Origin: Aliivibrio sp.
GTDB taxonomy: Bacteria; Pseudomonadota; Gammaproteobacteria; Enterobacterales; Vibrionaceae
Length of the DNA: 64,000 bases
Assembly: GCA_016764915.1 (NCBI GenBank)
Contig: JAESQY010000033.1
Location: 1 to 64,000 of the forward strand
Direction: 5' to 3'
Position numbers and translations under genes: made by a program. Below are positions 37,935 to 48,027 of this stretch, in pieces (position 1 is the stretch's first letter; the number at the start of each line of letters is the position of its first letter). The notes under the pieces are model-generated. The model ran no database searches. It was not told where the DNA came from and was given only the letters and a program-made list of their open reading frames with translations.

Positions 37935-38524
37935 ATGAGCAATGCGCCAGTGAATAACGGTAGACGCCGCTTCCTGACCGCAACGACAGCTGTTGTTGGA
38001 GGGCTAGGTGCAGTAGGTGTAGCTGTTCCTTTTATTAAATCATGGAATCCGAGCGAAAGAGCTAAGGCTGCTGGTGCTCCGGTTGAAATTGATATTAGTA
38101 AAATTAAAGATGGTCAAATGGTACGCGTTGAGTGGCGCGGCAAACCAGTATGGGTTGTTCGTCGCAGTCAGGCCATTTTGGATGTTTTAGATAGTCTTGG
38201 TGAGCAGTTGCGTGATCCTGAATCAGGTGAACCACAGCAACCAGGCTATGCACAAAATCAGTACCGATCTTTAAAGCCAGAAATTTTTCTTGCGGTAGGT
38301 ATTTGTACACACCTAGGTTGTTCCCCTACCTACCTACCTGACAGCTTTAGTGAGCAGGTTGAAGGTGTTAGTTCTGGTTTCTTCTGCCCATGTCATGGTT
38401 CTAATTTGATATGGCAGGGCGTGTGTTCCAGGGCGTACCTGCACCATTGAATCTAGTTATCCCGCCGCATCAATATTTGAGTGATACTCGAATTATTATC
38501 GGCACAGATGGAGGAGATGCATAA
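37935..38524 (+). pseudogene. petA: Ubiquinol-cytochrome c reductase Rieske iron-sulfur subunit, frameshifted
   Basis: Rieske subunit of the bc1 complex. From ATG 37935 (GGAG seven bases upstream; a second ATG two codons earlier is less likely) it has a Tat-type start GRRRFLTAT, one membrane helix, ICTHLGC and FFCPCHGS cluster motifs. After CHGS the frame breaks at about 38400-38404: the present reading gives NLIWQGV and stops at 38450. The neighbouring frame continues FDMAGRVFQGVPAPLN to the TAA at 38522-38524. Restoring one base gives about 196 residues, the family length. The TAA shares a base with the petB ATG. May be a sequencing error. Confidence 0.85.
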
Positions 38525-39789
38525 TGGAAGCATTACTCGACTGGATTGAAAAACGCATACCTATGATGAATGCTTATAAAAAGCATCTGTCTGGATACCC
38601 GATGCCAAAGACCTTTAACTTTTGGTATTTCTTCGGTTCATTAGCCATGTTGGTGTTGGTCAATCAGATTTTGACGGGCATTTGGCTAACCATGAATTAC
38701 GTACCCTCTGGTGAGGGAGCGTTTGCATCTGTTGAATACATCATGCGTGATGTGGAATATGGCTGGTTATTGCGTTATATGCACTCTACTGGAGCCTCAG
38801 CATTCTTTGTTGTTGTTTACCTGCATATGTATCGCGGTCTTATTTACGGTTCGTATCAGAAGCCTCGTGAATTACTGTGGTTATTTGGTATGTTAATCTT
38901 CTTAGTGTTGATGGCTGAAGCTTTCATGGGCTATCTATTGCCTTGGGGGCAGATGTCTTACTGGGGCGCTCAAGTTATTATCTCACTATTTGGTGCAATC
39001 CCATTTATTGGTGATGATTTAACGTTGTGGATCCGTGGTGATTATGTTATTTCCGGTGCAACACTAAACCGATTCTTTGCCCTGCATGTTATTGCTCTGC
39101 CTATTGTACTGTTGCTGTTAGTTGTTCTGCACGTATTGGCGCTGCATGAGGTGGGTTCAAATAATCCGGATGGTATCGAAACTAAGCTACCAAAAGGTAG
39201 CCAAGGTGAGGACTACCAGACTCAGTTTACATTCCATAAAGATTATACTAAGAAGTATGACATCATTGATTCTATTCCTTTCCATCCATATGGAACGGTA
39301 AAAGATATGGTGGGCATTGCTGGCTTCTTGTTCTTGTTCTGTTACGTGTTGTTCTTTAATCCTGAAATGGGAGGTTACTTCTTAGAAGGGCCTAACTTTG
39401 AAGCGGCGAACTCACTGAAGACTCCTGAGCATATTGCACCAGTTTGGTACTTTACACCTTTCTACGCAATCCTACGTGCAGTACCTGATAAGTTATTAGG
39501 TGTTATTGCTATGGGCGCTTCTATTGTTCTTCTATTCTTATTGCCTTGGTTAGATCGCTGTAAAGTGCGTTCATATCGTTACCGCAGTAAGTTCCACCTG
39601 TTTAATATTGCTCAGTTTACCATTAGCTTTATTATCTTAGGTGTATTGGGAACGCTACCTGCAACCGAACTCTATACTTGGTTTGCTCGTATATTTAGTC
39701 TGGGTTATTTTATGTTTTTTGTATTGTTATTCTTTTATAGTAAGAACGAAAAAACCCAAACACTACCAACAAGGGTGGTTTATAAATGA
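38524..39789 (+). CDS. petB: Cytochrome b subunit of the bc1 complex
   Basis: Integral membrane subunit that binds two b hemes and the quinol sites. 421 residues with about nine hydrophobic segments. Heme-ligand histidines sit in LRYMHSTGASAFFVVVYLHM and in LHVIALPIVLLLLVVLHVLALHE. The quinol-site PVWYFTPFYAILR (a PEWY variant) is present. Starts one base inside the petA stop and overlaps petC by 4 nt, so the three genes are coupled. Confidence 0.96.
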   Translation: MEALLDWIEKRIPMMNAYKKHLSGYPMPKTFNFWYFFGSLAMLVLVNQILTGIWLTMNYVPSGEGAFASVEYIMRDVEYGWLLRYMHSTGASAFFVVVYLHMYRGLIYGSYQKPRELLWLFGMLIFLVLMAEAFMGYLLPWGQMSYWGAQVIISLFGAIPFIGDDLTLWIRGDYVISGATLNRFFALHVIALPIVLLLLVVLHVLALHEVGSNNPDGIETKLPKGSQGEDYQTQFTFHKDYTKKYDIIDSIPFHPYGTVKDMVGIAGFLFLFCYVLFFNPEMGGYFLEGPNFEAANSLKTPEHIAPVWYFTPFYAILRAVPDKLLGVIAMGASIVLLFLLPWLDRCKVRSYRYRSKFHLFNIAQFTISFIILGVLGTLPATELYTWFARIFSLGYFMFFVLLFFYSKNEKTQTLPTRVVYK

Positions 39790-40523
39790 AAAAGTTGATG
39801 GTAATACTTTTTGGTTTGCTGCCGTCTCTTGTTATGGCGTCTGGTGGCGGTGTCACTCTAGATAAAGCAAATAATGATTTGACTGACAAAGCATCGCTAC
39901 AAAATGGTGCTAAATTATTCGTTAACTACTGTTTAGCCTGCCACTCAGCGCAGTATCAACGTTATAACCGTGTGGCAAAAGACCTAGGTATTCCTGAGGA
40001 TCTGATGCTTGAAAATATGATGTTTGATCCTGAAGCTAAGATCGGTGATCTTATGGTCAGTGCGCTTCCTCAAGAAGAAGCCGCTAAATGGTTCGGTGCT
40101 CCACCACCAGATCTGACTTTGGTTGCTCGAGTACGTGGTACTGACTGGTTATACACTTACCTTCGCTCTTTTTACGTTGATGCTAGCCGTCCATTTGGTG
40201 TGAATAATACGGTGTTCCCAAGTGTCGGTATGCCTCATGTGCTTGAGGAGTTGCAAGGCGTTCCAACGGCCGTTTATGAAACTGAAATGGTTGATGGTGT
40301 TGAGCATAAAGTGATTGTTGATATCAGCACTGATGGTTCTGGTGAACTAAGCACTGGAGAATATGATAAGGCAGTTCTCGATCTTGTGAATTTCTTAGAG
40401 TACTCAGGTGACCCTAGTAAGCTGGAACGCCAAAGTATTGGTTGGTGGGTAATGGGCTTCTTGGTTATTTTTGCCATTGTTTCTGTGTTGTTGAAGAAAG
40501 AATATTGGCGAGACGTCCACTAA
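39786..40523 (+). CDS. petC: Cytochrome c1 subunit of the bc1 complex
   Basis: Passes electrons to soluble cytochrome c. A signal peptide (about 1-18, ending VMA) is followed by the heme c site CLACH (Cys49, Cys52, His53), the methionine ligand region (about SVGMPHVLEEL) and a C-terminal anchor helix (about 221-238). 245 residues. Last gene of petABC; terminator follows. Confidence 0.95.
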   Translation: MKKLMVILFGLLPSLVMASGGGVTLDKANNDLTDKASLQNGAKLFVNYCLACHSAQYQRYNRVAKDLGIPEDLMLENMMFDPEAKIGDLMVSALPQEEAAKWFGAPPPDLTLVARVRGTDWLYTYLRSFYVDASRPFGVNNTVFPSVGMPHVLEELQGVPTAVYETEMVDGVEHKVIVDISTDGSGELSTGEYDKAVLDLVNFLEYSGDPSKLERQSIGWWVMGFLVIFAIVSVLLKKEYWRDVH

Positions 40524-40554
40524 TCGTGCTATCCTAATGCGCTATTAGTTATGC

Positions 40555-40586
40555 AATGGAGGCTATTATGCCTCCATTTCTTTTTT
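40555..40586 (+). terminator. Terminator after petC
   Basis: A 9-bp perfect stem AATGGAGGC/GCCTCCATT with a 6-base loop, then TCTTTTTT. It ends 27 bases before sspA, so sspA transcription may depend on read-through or a promoter overlapping it. Confidence 0.8.
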
Positions 40587-40612
40587 AAATATCCGTATAT
40601 ACTGGAGGCCCA

Positions 40613-41251
40613 ATGGCTGTTGCTGTCAATAAACGCTCAGTTATGATCTTATTTTCGGACGCGTCTGATATTTATAGTCATCAAGTTCGTATAGTGCTTG
40701 CCGAAAAAGGTGTAAGCGTTGATATTGAATTGGTTGATCCAAGTAAGTTACCTGCTGAGTTAGAGGAGTTAAATCCTTATAAAACTGTTCCGACATTAGT
40801 GGATCGTGAATTAGTGTTATATAACTCTAATATCATTATGGAATACCTAGATGAGCGCTTCCCTCATCCACCATTAATGCCTGTTTACCCCGTTGCTCGT
40901 GGTAATAGTCGTTTAATGATGTACCGTGTAGAACATAATTGGTATTCATTAGCAGAAAAGATCATGAAAGGTGCAATTAACGAGGCAGAAGCTGCTCGTA
41001 TTAAACTTCGTGATGATCTGTTAGCTCTAGCGCCTGTATTTGCTGAGTATAAATACTTCATGAGTGAAGATTTTAGCTTAGTCGATTGCTATTTAGCACC
41101 TCTTCTGTGGCGTCTACCTGCAATGGGCATCGAGTTGGCAGGCCCAGGTTCCAAAGAGTTAAAAGTGTACATGAGCCGTGTTTTTGAACGTGATTCTTTC
41201 TTAGCCTCTTTGACTGAGGTTGAGCGTGAGATTCACTTGGCTATTCGTTAA
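40613..41251 (+). CDS. sspA: Stringent starvation protein A
   Basis: Glutathione-transferase-like RNA polymerase-associated protein that activates stationary-phase and acid-stress genes in E. coli. Thioredoxin-fold N-terminus VMILFSDASDIYSHQVRIVL, PYKTVPTLVDRELVLYNSNI, and the conserved LDERFPHPPLMPVYP patch thought to contact RNA polymerase. 212 residues. Stop and sspB start share one base. Confidence 0.96.
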   Translation: MAVAVNKRSVMILFSDASDIYSHQVRIVLAEKGVSVDIELVDPSKLPAELEELNPYKTVPTLVDRELVLYNSNIIMEYLDERFPHPPLMPVYPVARGNSRLMMYRVEHNWYSLAEKIMKGAINEAEAARIKLRDDLLALAPVFAEYKYFMSEDFSLVDCYLAPLLWRLPAMGIELAGPGSKELKVYMSRVFERDSFLASLTEVEREIHLAIR

Positions 41252-41733
41252 TGAGTAGTTTGGAAATGACTCCTCGTCGTCCTTATCTGGTTCGAGCATT
41301 TTATGAGTGGATTGTCGATAACGAATTAACACCTCATCTTGTTGCTGATGCAATGTTAGACGGTGTTAGAGTTCCTATGGAATTCGTGAAAGATGGTCAA
41401 ATTATCCTAAATTTAGCACCCCATGCAGTAGGGAATTTAGAAATAGGAAATGAGGCGATTACTTTTAGTGCCCGTTTTAGTGGTCAGCCTCACTCTATCA
41501 TTGTTCCTATGTATGCTGTTGAAGCGATTTATGCGCGTGAAAATGGTGCTGGAACTATGTTTGAACCCGAGAGTGCCTATTCAACAGAACAGATTAATGA
41601 ACAGGTAGTTGAAGATGAAAGCGATAAAGAGCCGTTGTTGAGTAGTGTTAATAAATCGATAGTTAGTGAGCTTGAAAAGCCGTTAAAGCCAAGTAGGCCA
41701 ACAGGCAAGCCGAGTTTACGAGTGATTAAATAA
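41251..41733 (+). CDS. sspB: ClpXP adaptor SspB
   Basis: Delivers ssrA-tagged peptides to ClpXP. The folded domain (about 1-110) has YLVRAFYEWIVDNELTPHL and IPMYAVEAIYARENG. An acidic flexible linker follows, then the C-terminal ClpX-binding tail PSLRVIK. 160 residues; coupled to sspA by a one-base overlap. Confidence 0.96.
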   Translation: MSSLEMTPRRPYLVRAFYEWIVDNELTPHLVADAMLDGVRVPMEFVKDGQIILNLAPHAVGNLEIGNEAITFSARFSGQPHSIIVPMYAVEAIYARENGAGTMFEPESAYSTEQINEQVVEDESDKEPLLSSVNKSIVSELEKPLKPSRPTGKPSLRVIK

Positions 41734-41746
41734 CGTTACCCAAAAT

Positions 41747-41779
41747 AAAAAGCAGCGAGTTGATTCGTTGCTTTTTTTT
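41747..41779. terminator. Bidirectional terminator between sspB and dolP
   Basis: A 12-bp stem AAAAAGCAGCGA/TCGTTGCTTTTT (one G-T pair) is followed by eight T; genes converge here. Confidence 0.88.
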
Positions 41780-41798
41780 GTTTTAAATATGAAAGAGA

Positions 41799-42368
41799 TT
41801 ACTCACTATAATCGAATGCTCTAACCACTCCTTTTACACCCTTAATGTTTCGTGCAACTTCAGTCGCTATGTCACTCTGCTCAGGTGTAACAAATCCAAT
41901 TAAATAGACATACCCATTTTCGGTGATCACTTTAATATTGATGCTGTTAAGTTCTGACTCTGTAAGTAAAGAGGACTTAACTTTGGTGGTGATCCAAATA
42001 TCATTGTTTACCTCGGTAAAAGTCAGGGGTTCTCTAACTTCTATTTTATTATATAGAACCTTCACACCATCCATCGCTTGCACTTGCTGAGCTAATTTTT
42101 GCTTTAAATTTTCGGTTTTAGCCTGACCGATGAGTAATGTTCGACCATTATAGACGTTGGCACTAATTCGAGTATTAAAGCGGTACGGTTCTTTATTGGT
42201 AATACCTGTAATCTTAAACTCTAAATCTTTCTCTTTTAGAATCAGTTTAGTTGAACGTTGATCGGTGATTACCATGGCGGTTGTCGCCGCACCTGCAATA
42301 AAAAGACCCGCACAGCCTTGTAAAGATGTGATGATAAAAAGTAAGGATATAAGTTTAATTGATTTCAT
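41799..42368 (-). CDS. dolP: Outer membrane lipoprotein DolP (YraP), two BON domains
   Basis: Envelope-integrity lipoprotein. Signal peptide with lipobox LQGC (Cys at about 19), then two BON domains (about 45-115 and 120-188). The second has DIWITTKVKSSLL and GYVYLIGFVTPEQ; the C-terminus VKGVVRAFDYSE is typical. In E. coli it locates to division sites and supports outer membrane assembly. 2 nt after diaA on the same strand. Confidence 0.92.
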   Translation of the reverse strand: MKSIKLISLLFIITSLQGCAGLFIAGAATTAMVITDQRSTKLILKEKDLEFKITGITNKEPYRFNTRISANVYNGRTLLIGQAKTENLKQKLAQQVQAMDGVKVLYNKIEVREPLTFTEVNNDIWITTKVKSSLLTESELNSINIKVITENGYVYLIGFVTPEQSDIATEVARNIKGVKGVVRAFDYSE

Positions 42369-42370
42369 AG

Positions 42371-42964
<594 letters not shown>

Positions 42965-43333
42965 TTACCCTTCAACGATTGCGTTTTTAATCCAATTAAT
43001 ATCATTGCCCTGTTCATGAATGGCAATAACATCGAATCTGAATGATGTATGTTCAACAGACAGGCGGTTTTGTTTTAACCAGTAAAAAGCGGCCTTTTTA
43101 ATTTTTTGCTGCTTTTTCCAGTGCACCATCTCTTCTGCTGAACCATAACGTTTATTATCTCGGTATTTTACTTCGATAAATACGATGGTATCTGAATCTC
43201 GCATAATAAGATCCAATTCACCCATTTTACATATAAAGTTGTGAGCAATAAAAGATAAATTGTGGCTAAGAAGGTATTTCTTGGCCACTGATTCATAATG
43301 ATCACCTTTCTCTCTTCTATTCAGTAAAGCCAT
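42965..43333 (-). CDS. yraN: UPF0102 family protein YraN
   Basis: A 122-residue endonuclease-like protein of unknown function. The restriction-enzyme-type active site is visible as GELDLIMRDSDTIVFIEVKYR (Asp and Glu-x-Lys). The frame reaches 43378, but ATG 43333 gives MALLNRREKGDHYE, the family length, with a 17-nt overlap with the end of lpoA. Confidence 0.9.
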   Translation of the reverse strand: MALLNRREKGDHYESVAKKYLLSHNLSFIAHNFICKMGELDLIMRDSDTIVFIEVKYRDNKRYGSAEEMVHWKKQQKIKKAAFYWLKQNRLSVEHTSFRFDVIAIHEQGNDINWIKNAIVEG

Positions 43334-45131
43334 GTTGGTTCCAGCTGATTTTGCGCTGAATAACACACTGCTCATCAATACTTAAAATCCCCGTTTTTCC
43401 TTTAGCACTGTATCCTTCGATTGCTTTCATTTGTGGAAGTTCAGAAATTAACTGATATGCATCCATTCCAAGAGCATGAAGGCGTGTTTCTGTTTTATTG
43501 CTTTTAGGCCAAATTTTTTCAAATTTGGTTTTAAAGGCGCTATCGCCATCAACTAAAAAAGGAATATCACTAAATTCGATGCCTTGTAACTCTGATAATT
43601 GCTCTGGAGTACCACTATTACTTCTTGAACTGGCGTACAATTTTGGTGGTGTAATGCCTGGATTAATGGCTACCTCAATAAAAGGTTTCAACAAGGTGAG
43701 TTCAGCGCGAGTTGCAATTATGTAGACCGAATCGATGTCGCGGCGACTTCTGGCTTCATTTTTAAGATCCATATTAAGCAATTTTTTCATTTGGCTGATT
43801 CGACGTTCACTGGCTGATAAGCCAAAAACTGTATTGACTTGGTGTTGAAGCTCAGCACGTTTACCAAAATAGTGAATGTCGGTTTTTTCAGTTGTTAGTT
43901 GTAACCATTTTTCACTGAATGCTTGAGCGAGGCGATGACCAAAGCTTCCTTCCGGAGCAAGAAATAGAGGACTTATATGACCATTGTTGAATAAGTGCTC
44001 GGCCGCTTGTTCCACTTCTTGTTCTGGTGACAGTGTGAAATAACAGCTGTTGTTAGTAGCGTTGATTTTATCTGGCATATTAAGGGCTAGTTGAGAAATA
44101 ATGCCCTGATTTAGAACTTGGAATTCCATAATTTCAGATTTAATCAGTGGGCCAACAACAAATTGGGTTTTATTTTCGACAAGTTCAGTGACGATATCTT
44201 CCATTTTCATCTCATTAGTATCGATCACTTTGAAGTTAATAATGGTGTCTCTTTTGCTGTCATCAAACATAGCATTAATAAAACCATCTCTTACTCTTAT
44301 CCCTTGTGGGCCAAAACGACCTGTCAAAGGCAGTAATAGCGCAACATTTTCAGGTTGGATCATCTCAAGCGCTAAAATACCTTGAATCTGCAACGGAGGA
44401 TAAAAGCTAGCAGGGTGGGTAGGATTGTCACTAAGCCACCGTTTTAATGATGATTGCAGGAGCATTGGCCTATCTTGTAGTGTGTTTAACTGTTGAGATA
44501 GTGAGACCCAGCCAGATAAAATCACTTCATCACTGTTGATCGGTAAATATTCGGCTTCGATCAGATTAAGTGCAGAAATATGTTCCCACACCGATGCCCA
44601 AAGTGCCCCTTTTTGCTGTTCATCTTCAATATAGGGCGCTAGCTTGATCAAATCTCTGCTGGCCTCAAGATAATCAGAGGTTAATAGATGTAACTCATGT
44701 CGAAGCTCATAATAACGTTGCCATTGTGTGTCATCTAACTGCCAAAAGCTTTGAAAGTTAAGTTTTTGTATGGCTGAGAGGTAGTCTGATTGGTTGCGTT
44801 TAAGCTCTGCTCGAGCCAACTGCCACTCTGCAATTTGACTGTGAGTGAGGGATTGAGTTGCTAAGCGACCAATTAGTAGCTCAGCTTGTTTTTGATCTCC
44901 TTCAGCAACCGCAGATTTTAATGCCAATATTAACCAGTCACTCTGGGTGATGCCTTGGCTATTATCTGCCTTAAGTATATAAACCGCTGACGATTCCGTC
45001 GGAGATGAGGTAATATCAGCACCTTTTGGGGCTTTAGTCGGTAAAGTTGTACACGCTGCCAATGTAATCGCAAAGACTACAGGGGTTAATAGTCGTGATA
45101 CACTCTTACGCTTGTGAGTTATTTTCGCCAT
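43317..45131 (-). CDS. lpoA: Penicillin-binding protein 1A activator LpoA
   Basis: Outer membrane lipoprotein that reaches through the peptidoglycan to stimulate PBP1A. Signal peptide and lipobox LAAC (Cys27). The N-terminal helical repeats (about 60-250) are followed by a periplasmic-binding-protein-like C-terminal domain with NVALLLPLTGRFGPQGIRVRDGF. 604 residues. First gene of lpoA-yraN-diaA-dolP, divergent from rsmI as in E. coli. Confidence 0.94.
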   Translation of the reverse strand: MAKITHKRKSVSRLLTPVVFAITLAACTTLPTKAPKGADITSSPTESSAVYILKADNSQGITQSDWLILALKSAVAEGDQKQAELLIGRLATQSLTHSQIAEWQLARAELKRNQSDYLSAIQKLNFQSFWQLDDTQWQRYYELRHELHLLTSDYLEASRDLIKLAPYIEDEQQKGALWASVWEHISALNLIEAEYLPINSDEVILSGWVSLSQQLNTLQDRPMLLQSSLKRWLSDNPTHPASFYPPLQIQGILALEMIQPENVALLLPLTGRFGPQGIRVRDGFINAMFDDSKRDTIINFKVIDTNEMKMEDIVTELVENKTQFVVGPLIKSEIMEFQVLNQGIISQLALNMPDKINATNNSCYFTLSPEQEVEQAAEHLFNNGHISPLFLAPEGSFGHRLAQAFSEKWLQLTTEKTDIHYFGKRAELQHQVNTVFGLSASERRISQMKKLLNMDLKNEARSRRDIDSVYIIATRAELTLLKPFIEVAINPGITPPKLYASSRSNSGTPEQLSELQGIEFSDIPFLVDGDSAFKTKFEKIWPKSNKTETRLHALGMDAYQLISELPQMKAIEGYSAKGKTGILSIDEQCVIQRKISWNQHGFTE

Positions 45132-45195
45132 GAGCTCAATTTAGTTGTCTTAATAGAATTACCCCTATGATAATCGCAGAAGAGATAGTAAACAA

Positions 45196-46059
45196 ATGAC
45201 TGATCAGAATTCATTCGTGCCATGTGTCGCAACTTTGTACATTGTCCCCACGCCAATAGGCAATTTAGGCGATATCACGCTACGAGCTATTGAGGTGCTT
45301 AAAGCTGTTGATTTCATTGCAGCAGAAGATACAAGGCATACTGGTAAGTTACTGTCACACTTCATGATTACCACTAAAACCTTTGCACTTCATGATCATA
45401 ATGAACAGCACAAAGCTGACATGGTGATTGAACGACTTCAACAGGGACAAAGTATCGCACTTGTCTCAGATGCTGGAACGCCTTTAATTAGTGATCCTGG
45501 TTATCATTTAGTGAACCGATGTCGCCAAGCTGGCGTCAATGTTGTTCCATTACCCGGTGCCTGCGCCGTGATTACCGCATTAAGTGCTTCAGGTTTACCT
45601 TCTGACCGATTCAGTTTTGAAGGTTTTTTACCTGCGAAAAGTAAAGGACGACGAGATAAGTTTAAAGAAGTAATGCAAGCAGAGCGAACCTGCATATTCT
45701 ATGAGTCACCACATAGAATCATGGACTCCTTAGATGACATGCTTGCGGTACTTGGTGCTGAGCGTCAAGTAGTATTAGCAAGAGAGATAACAAAAACATT
45801 TGAAATCTTCCATGGTGCACCTTTAGGCGAGCTGATTGAGTGGATTAAAGAGGACGATAATCGTAAACGTGGAGAGATGGTGTTGCTTGTTCATGGGTAT
45901 CGAGCGCCGAATACGGATGCCATTGCATTGGAAGTCACACGAACATTGGAAATTTTAGTAAAAGAACTACCGCTGAAAAAAGCAGCCGCAATGGCCGCGG
46001 AAATTCATGGCGAGAAGAAAAACGCACTCTATAAATGGGGATTAGAGCACTTAAGTTAA
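45196..46059 (+). CDS. rsmI: 16S rRNA 2'-O-methyltransferase RsmI
   Basis: Methylates the ribose of C1402 in 16S rRNA. SAM-dependent tetrapyrrole-methylase fold with [41 protein letters not shown] and YESPHRI. 287 residues. The base methyltransferase for the same nucleotide, RsmH, is 700 bases downstream. Confidence 0.96.
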   Translation: MTDQNSFVPCVATLYIVPTPIGNLGDITLRAIEVLKAVDFIAAEDTRHTGKLLSHFMITTKTFALHDHNEQHKADMVIERLQQGQSIALVSDAGTPLISDPGYHLVNRCRQAGVNVVPLPGACAVITALSASGLPSDRFSFEGFLPAKSKGRRDKFKEVMQAERTCIFYESPHRIMDSLDDMLAVLGAERQVVLAREITKTFEIFHGAPLGELIEWIKEDDNRKRGEMVLLVHGYRAPNTDAIALEVTRTLEILVKELPLKKAAAMAAEIHGEKKNALYKWGLEHLS

Positions 46060-46089
46060 TTTTTACTGGTAACTTCCATTCGCCTCTTA

Positions 46090-46095
46090 TACAAT
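46090..46095 (+). promoter_or_regulatory. -10 box of the RNase P RNA gene
   Basis: TACAAT seven bases before the predicted RNA 5' end at 46103. No convincing -35 box is seen 16-18 bases upstream. Confidence 0.55.
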
Positions 46096-46102
46096 CCGCG
46101 TC

Positions 46103-46486
46103 GGAATTGACTGGGTAGCCGCTGCTTCATTGATGTCCTTTGGGAGACTGATGGAGGGGAGGAAAGTCCGGGCTCCATAGAGCAGGGTGCCAGGTAACGC
46201 CTGGGAAGCGAAAGCTTACGACAAGTGCAGCAGAGAGAAGACCGCCGATGGCTTGTTTACAAGCACAGGTAAGGCTGAAAGGGTGCGGTAAGAGCGCACC
46301 GTGCGGCTAGTAATAGTTCGTAGCAGGGTAAACTCCACCCGGAGCAAGACCAAATAGGCTTTCACATAGCGCGGCTCGCGTTTGGAGGCGGGTAGGTTGC
46401 TTGAGCCAGTGAGCGATTGCTGGCCTAGACGAATGGCTACTACCGCGCAAGCGGAACAGAACCCGGCTTATAGGTCAATTCCACTT
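46103..46486 (+). ncRNA. rnpB: RNase P RNA (type A)
   Basis: Catalytic RNA that trims tRNA 5' ends. Conserved blocks are present in order: GAGGAAAGTCCGGGCTCC, CAGGGTGCCAGGTAACGCCT, AACTCCACCCGGAGCAAGAC and TTGAGCCAGTGAGCGATTGC, then ACAGAACCCGGCTTA near the end. The ends pair to form helix P1 (GGAATTGAC at 46103 with GTCAATTCC ending at 46482). Length about 384 bases. Ends are estimated from P1 pairing. Confidence 0.96.
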
Positions 46487-46497
46487 ATTAAAAAGAT

Positions 46498-46551
46498 AAA
46501 GCCCATCATAAAGCACCCTTTATTAGGATGATTTATGATGGGCTTTTCTCT
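46498..46551 (+). terminator. Strong terminator after rnpB
   Basis: A perfect 15-bp stem AAAGCCCATCATAAA/TTTATGATGGGCTTT with a loop of about 19 bases is followed by TCTCTTTCT. Confidence 0.85.
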
Positions 46552-46762
46552 TTCTGAAAATATTTAGCTCTTTCTAGCAATATCAACAAGTGAAACACTT
46601 TTTAATTGGATTCGGTAATACTGAATCAGGTAGAATGTTTTAATAACCAAAAGATTCACAAATTAATGACAAAACATCTGTGCTGCTGTTTTACATTAGA
46701 ATTTTTTGAAAAATGGTAAGTTACTCTTTTTTAATATGCACATATGGCGATGAATATTTACT

Positions 46763-47713
46763 ATGTCTGAACAATTCCAACATGTATCGGTTTTACTGCA
46801 AGAATCTATAGATGGCTTAGCTATCAAACCTGATGGCATCTACATTGACGGTACGTTTGGTCGTGGGGGGCACAGTCGTCAGATCTTGTCTCGTTTAGGG
46901 GAGCAAGGCCGGCTTTATGGCATTGATCGAGATCCTCAAGCAATTGCTGAAGCAAAAACCATCACAGATCCTCGGTTTTCCATTATCCATGGTCCGTTCT
47001 CAGGTATTGCTCAATATGTTGAGGATTTAGGCCTGGTTGGTAAAATTGATGGTGTACTTCTTGACCTTGGTGTTTCATCCCCACAGTTGGACGATGCTGA
47101 GCGTGGTTTCAGTTTCATGAGAGATGGTCCGCTAGACATGAGAATGGATCCAACCTCTGGTATGCCAGCTTCTAAGTGGTTATTAACGGCAGAGTTAGAT
47201 GACATTACTTGGGTGCTTAGAGAGTTTGGTGAAGAGAAGCATGCACGTCGTATCGCCAAAGCCATTGTTGCCCATCGAGACGATGAAGAGAAAGAACCGT
47301 TAACTCGAACTAATCAACTTGCTAACTTGATCTCCAATGCTGCACCAAAAAACTACAAAGAGAAAAAACATCCCGCAACTCGCAGCTTTCAAGCGATTCG
47401 AATTTATATTAATAGTGAATTGGAAGAGATTGAAAAAGCGCTCAATGGTGCTTTATCAGTGCTTGCTCAAGATGGACGCCTCTCTGTTATCAGTTTTCAC
47501 TCCCTTGAAGATCGTATGGTGAAACGTTTTATTCGTAAAGAGAGCCAGGGTCCACAAGTTCCTCGCGGAATGCCGCTAACTGAAGACCAAATCAGTGAAT
47601 TAGGCAGTGCTTCAATGAGAACCATAGGTAAAGCCATTAAACCATCGGTTGGTGAAGTGGATGTAAATACCCGTTCACGAAGCTCAATTCTTAGAGTCGC
47701 TGCTCGCTTATGA
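46763..47713 (+). CDS. rsmH: 16S rRNA N4-methyltransferase RsmH (MraW)
   Basis: Methylates the base N4 of C1402 in 16S rRNA. Starts [22 protein letters not shown] site [33 protein letters not shown], and the late [14 protein letters not shown]. 316 residues. First gene of the dcw cluster here; the mraZ gene that often precedes it is absent. Overlaps ftsL by 4 nt. Confidence 0.96.
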   Translation: MSEQFQHVSVLLQESIDGLAIKPDGIYIDGTFGRGGHSRQILSRLGEQGRLYGIDRDPQAIAEAKTITDPRFSIIHGPFSGIAQYVEDLGLVGKIDGVLLDLGVSSPQLDDAERGFSFMRDGPLDMRMDPTSGMPASKWLLTAELDDITWVLREFGEEKHARRIAKAIVAHRDDEEKEPLTRTNQLANLISNAAPKNYKEKKHPATRSFQAIRIYINSELEEIEKALNGALSVLAQDGRLSVISFHSLEDRMVKRFIRKESQGPQVPRGMPLTEDQISELGSASMRTIGKAIKPSVGEVDVNTRSRSSILRVAARL

Positions 47714-48027
47714 GCAGTGATAATCATCAGTTAGCGAGCTCAATATTTCGAGACCTATTCGGCATAGGTCGCTTGCAATTGATTCTGCTGATGACCATTT
47801 TTATCAGTGCGATTGGGGTTGTGCTGGTAACTCACAGCACCAGACAGCTAGTTGTTGAGCGAAACAACCTTTATCAAGAGAAAGATGATTTTGACAATGA
47901 GTGGCGTAATTTAATTTTGGAAGAGACCGCGTTATCTGAACACAGTCGAGTTCAACAACGTGCTATTAATGAGTTAAATATGAAGCGGCCAGATTCAGAT
48001 AAAGAGGTCATTGTTAACTTCGAATGA
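47710..48027 (+). CDS. ftsL: Cell division protein FtsL
   Basis: Small bitopic protein of the FtsQ-FtsL-FtsB complex that activates septal synthesis. 105 residues: cytoplasmic N-terminus, one membrane helix (about 21-42), then a leucine-zipper-like periplasmic coiled coil ([20 protein letters not shown]). Identity rests on position and architecture plus the family signature EWRNLILEE. Confidence 0.93.
   Translation: MSSDNHQLASSIFRDLFGIGRLQLILLMTIFISAIGVVLVTHSTRQLVVERNNLYQEKDDFDNEWRNLILEETALSEHSRVQQRAINELNMKRPDSDKEVIVNFE

Noticed and set aside
38398..38406. Programmed ribosomal frameshift in petA
   Set aside because: The tRNA on AAT could not re-pair one base back (TAA), and there is no slippery heptamer.
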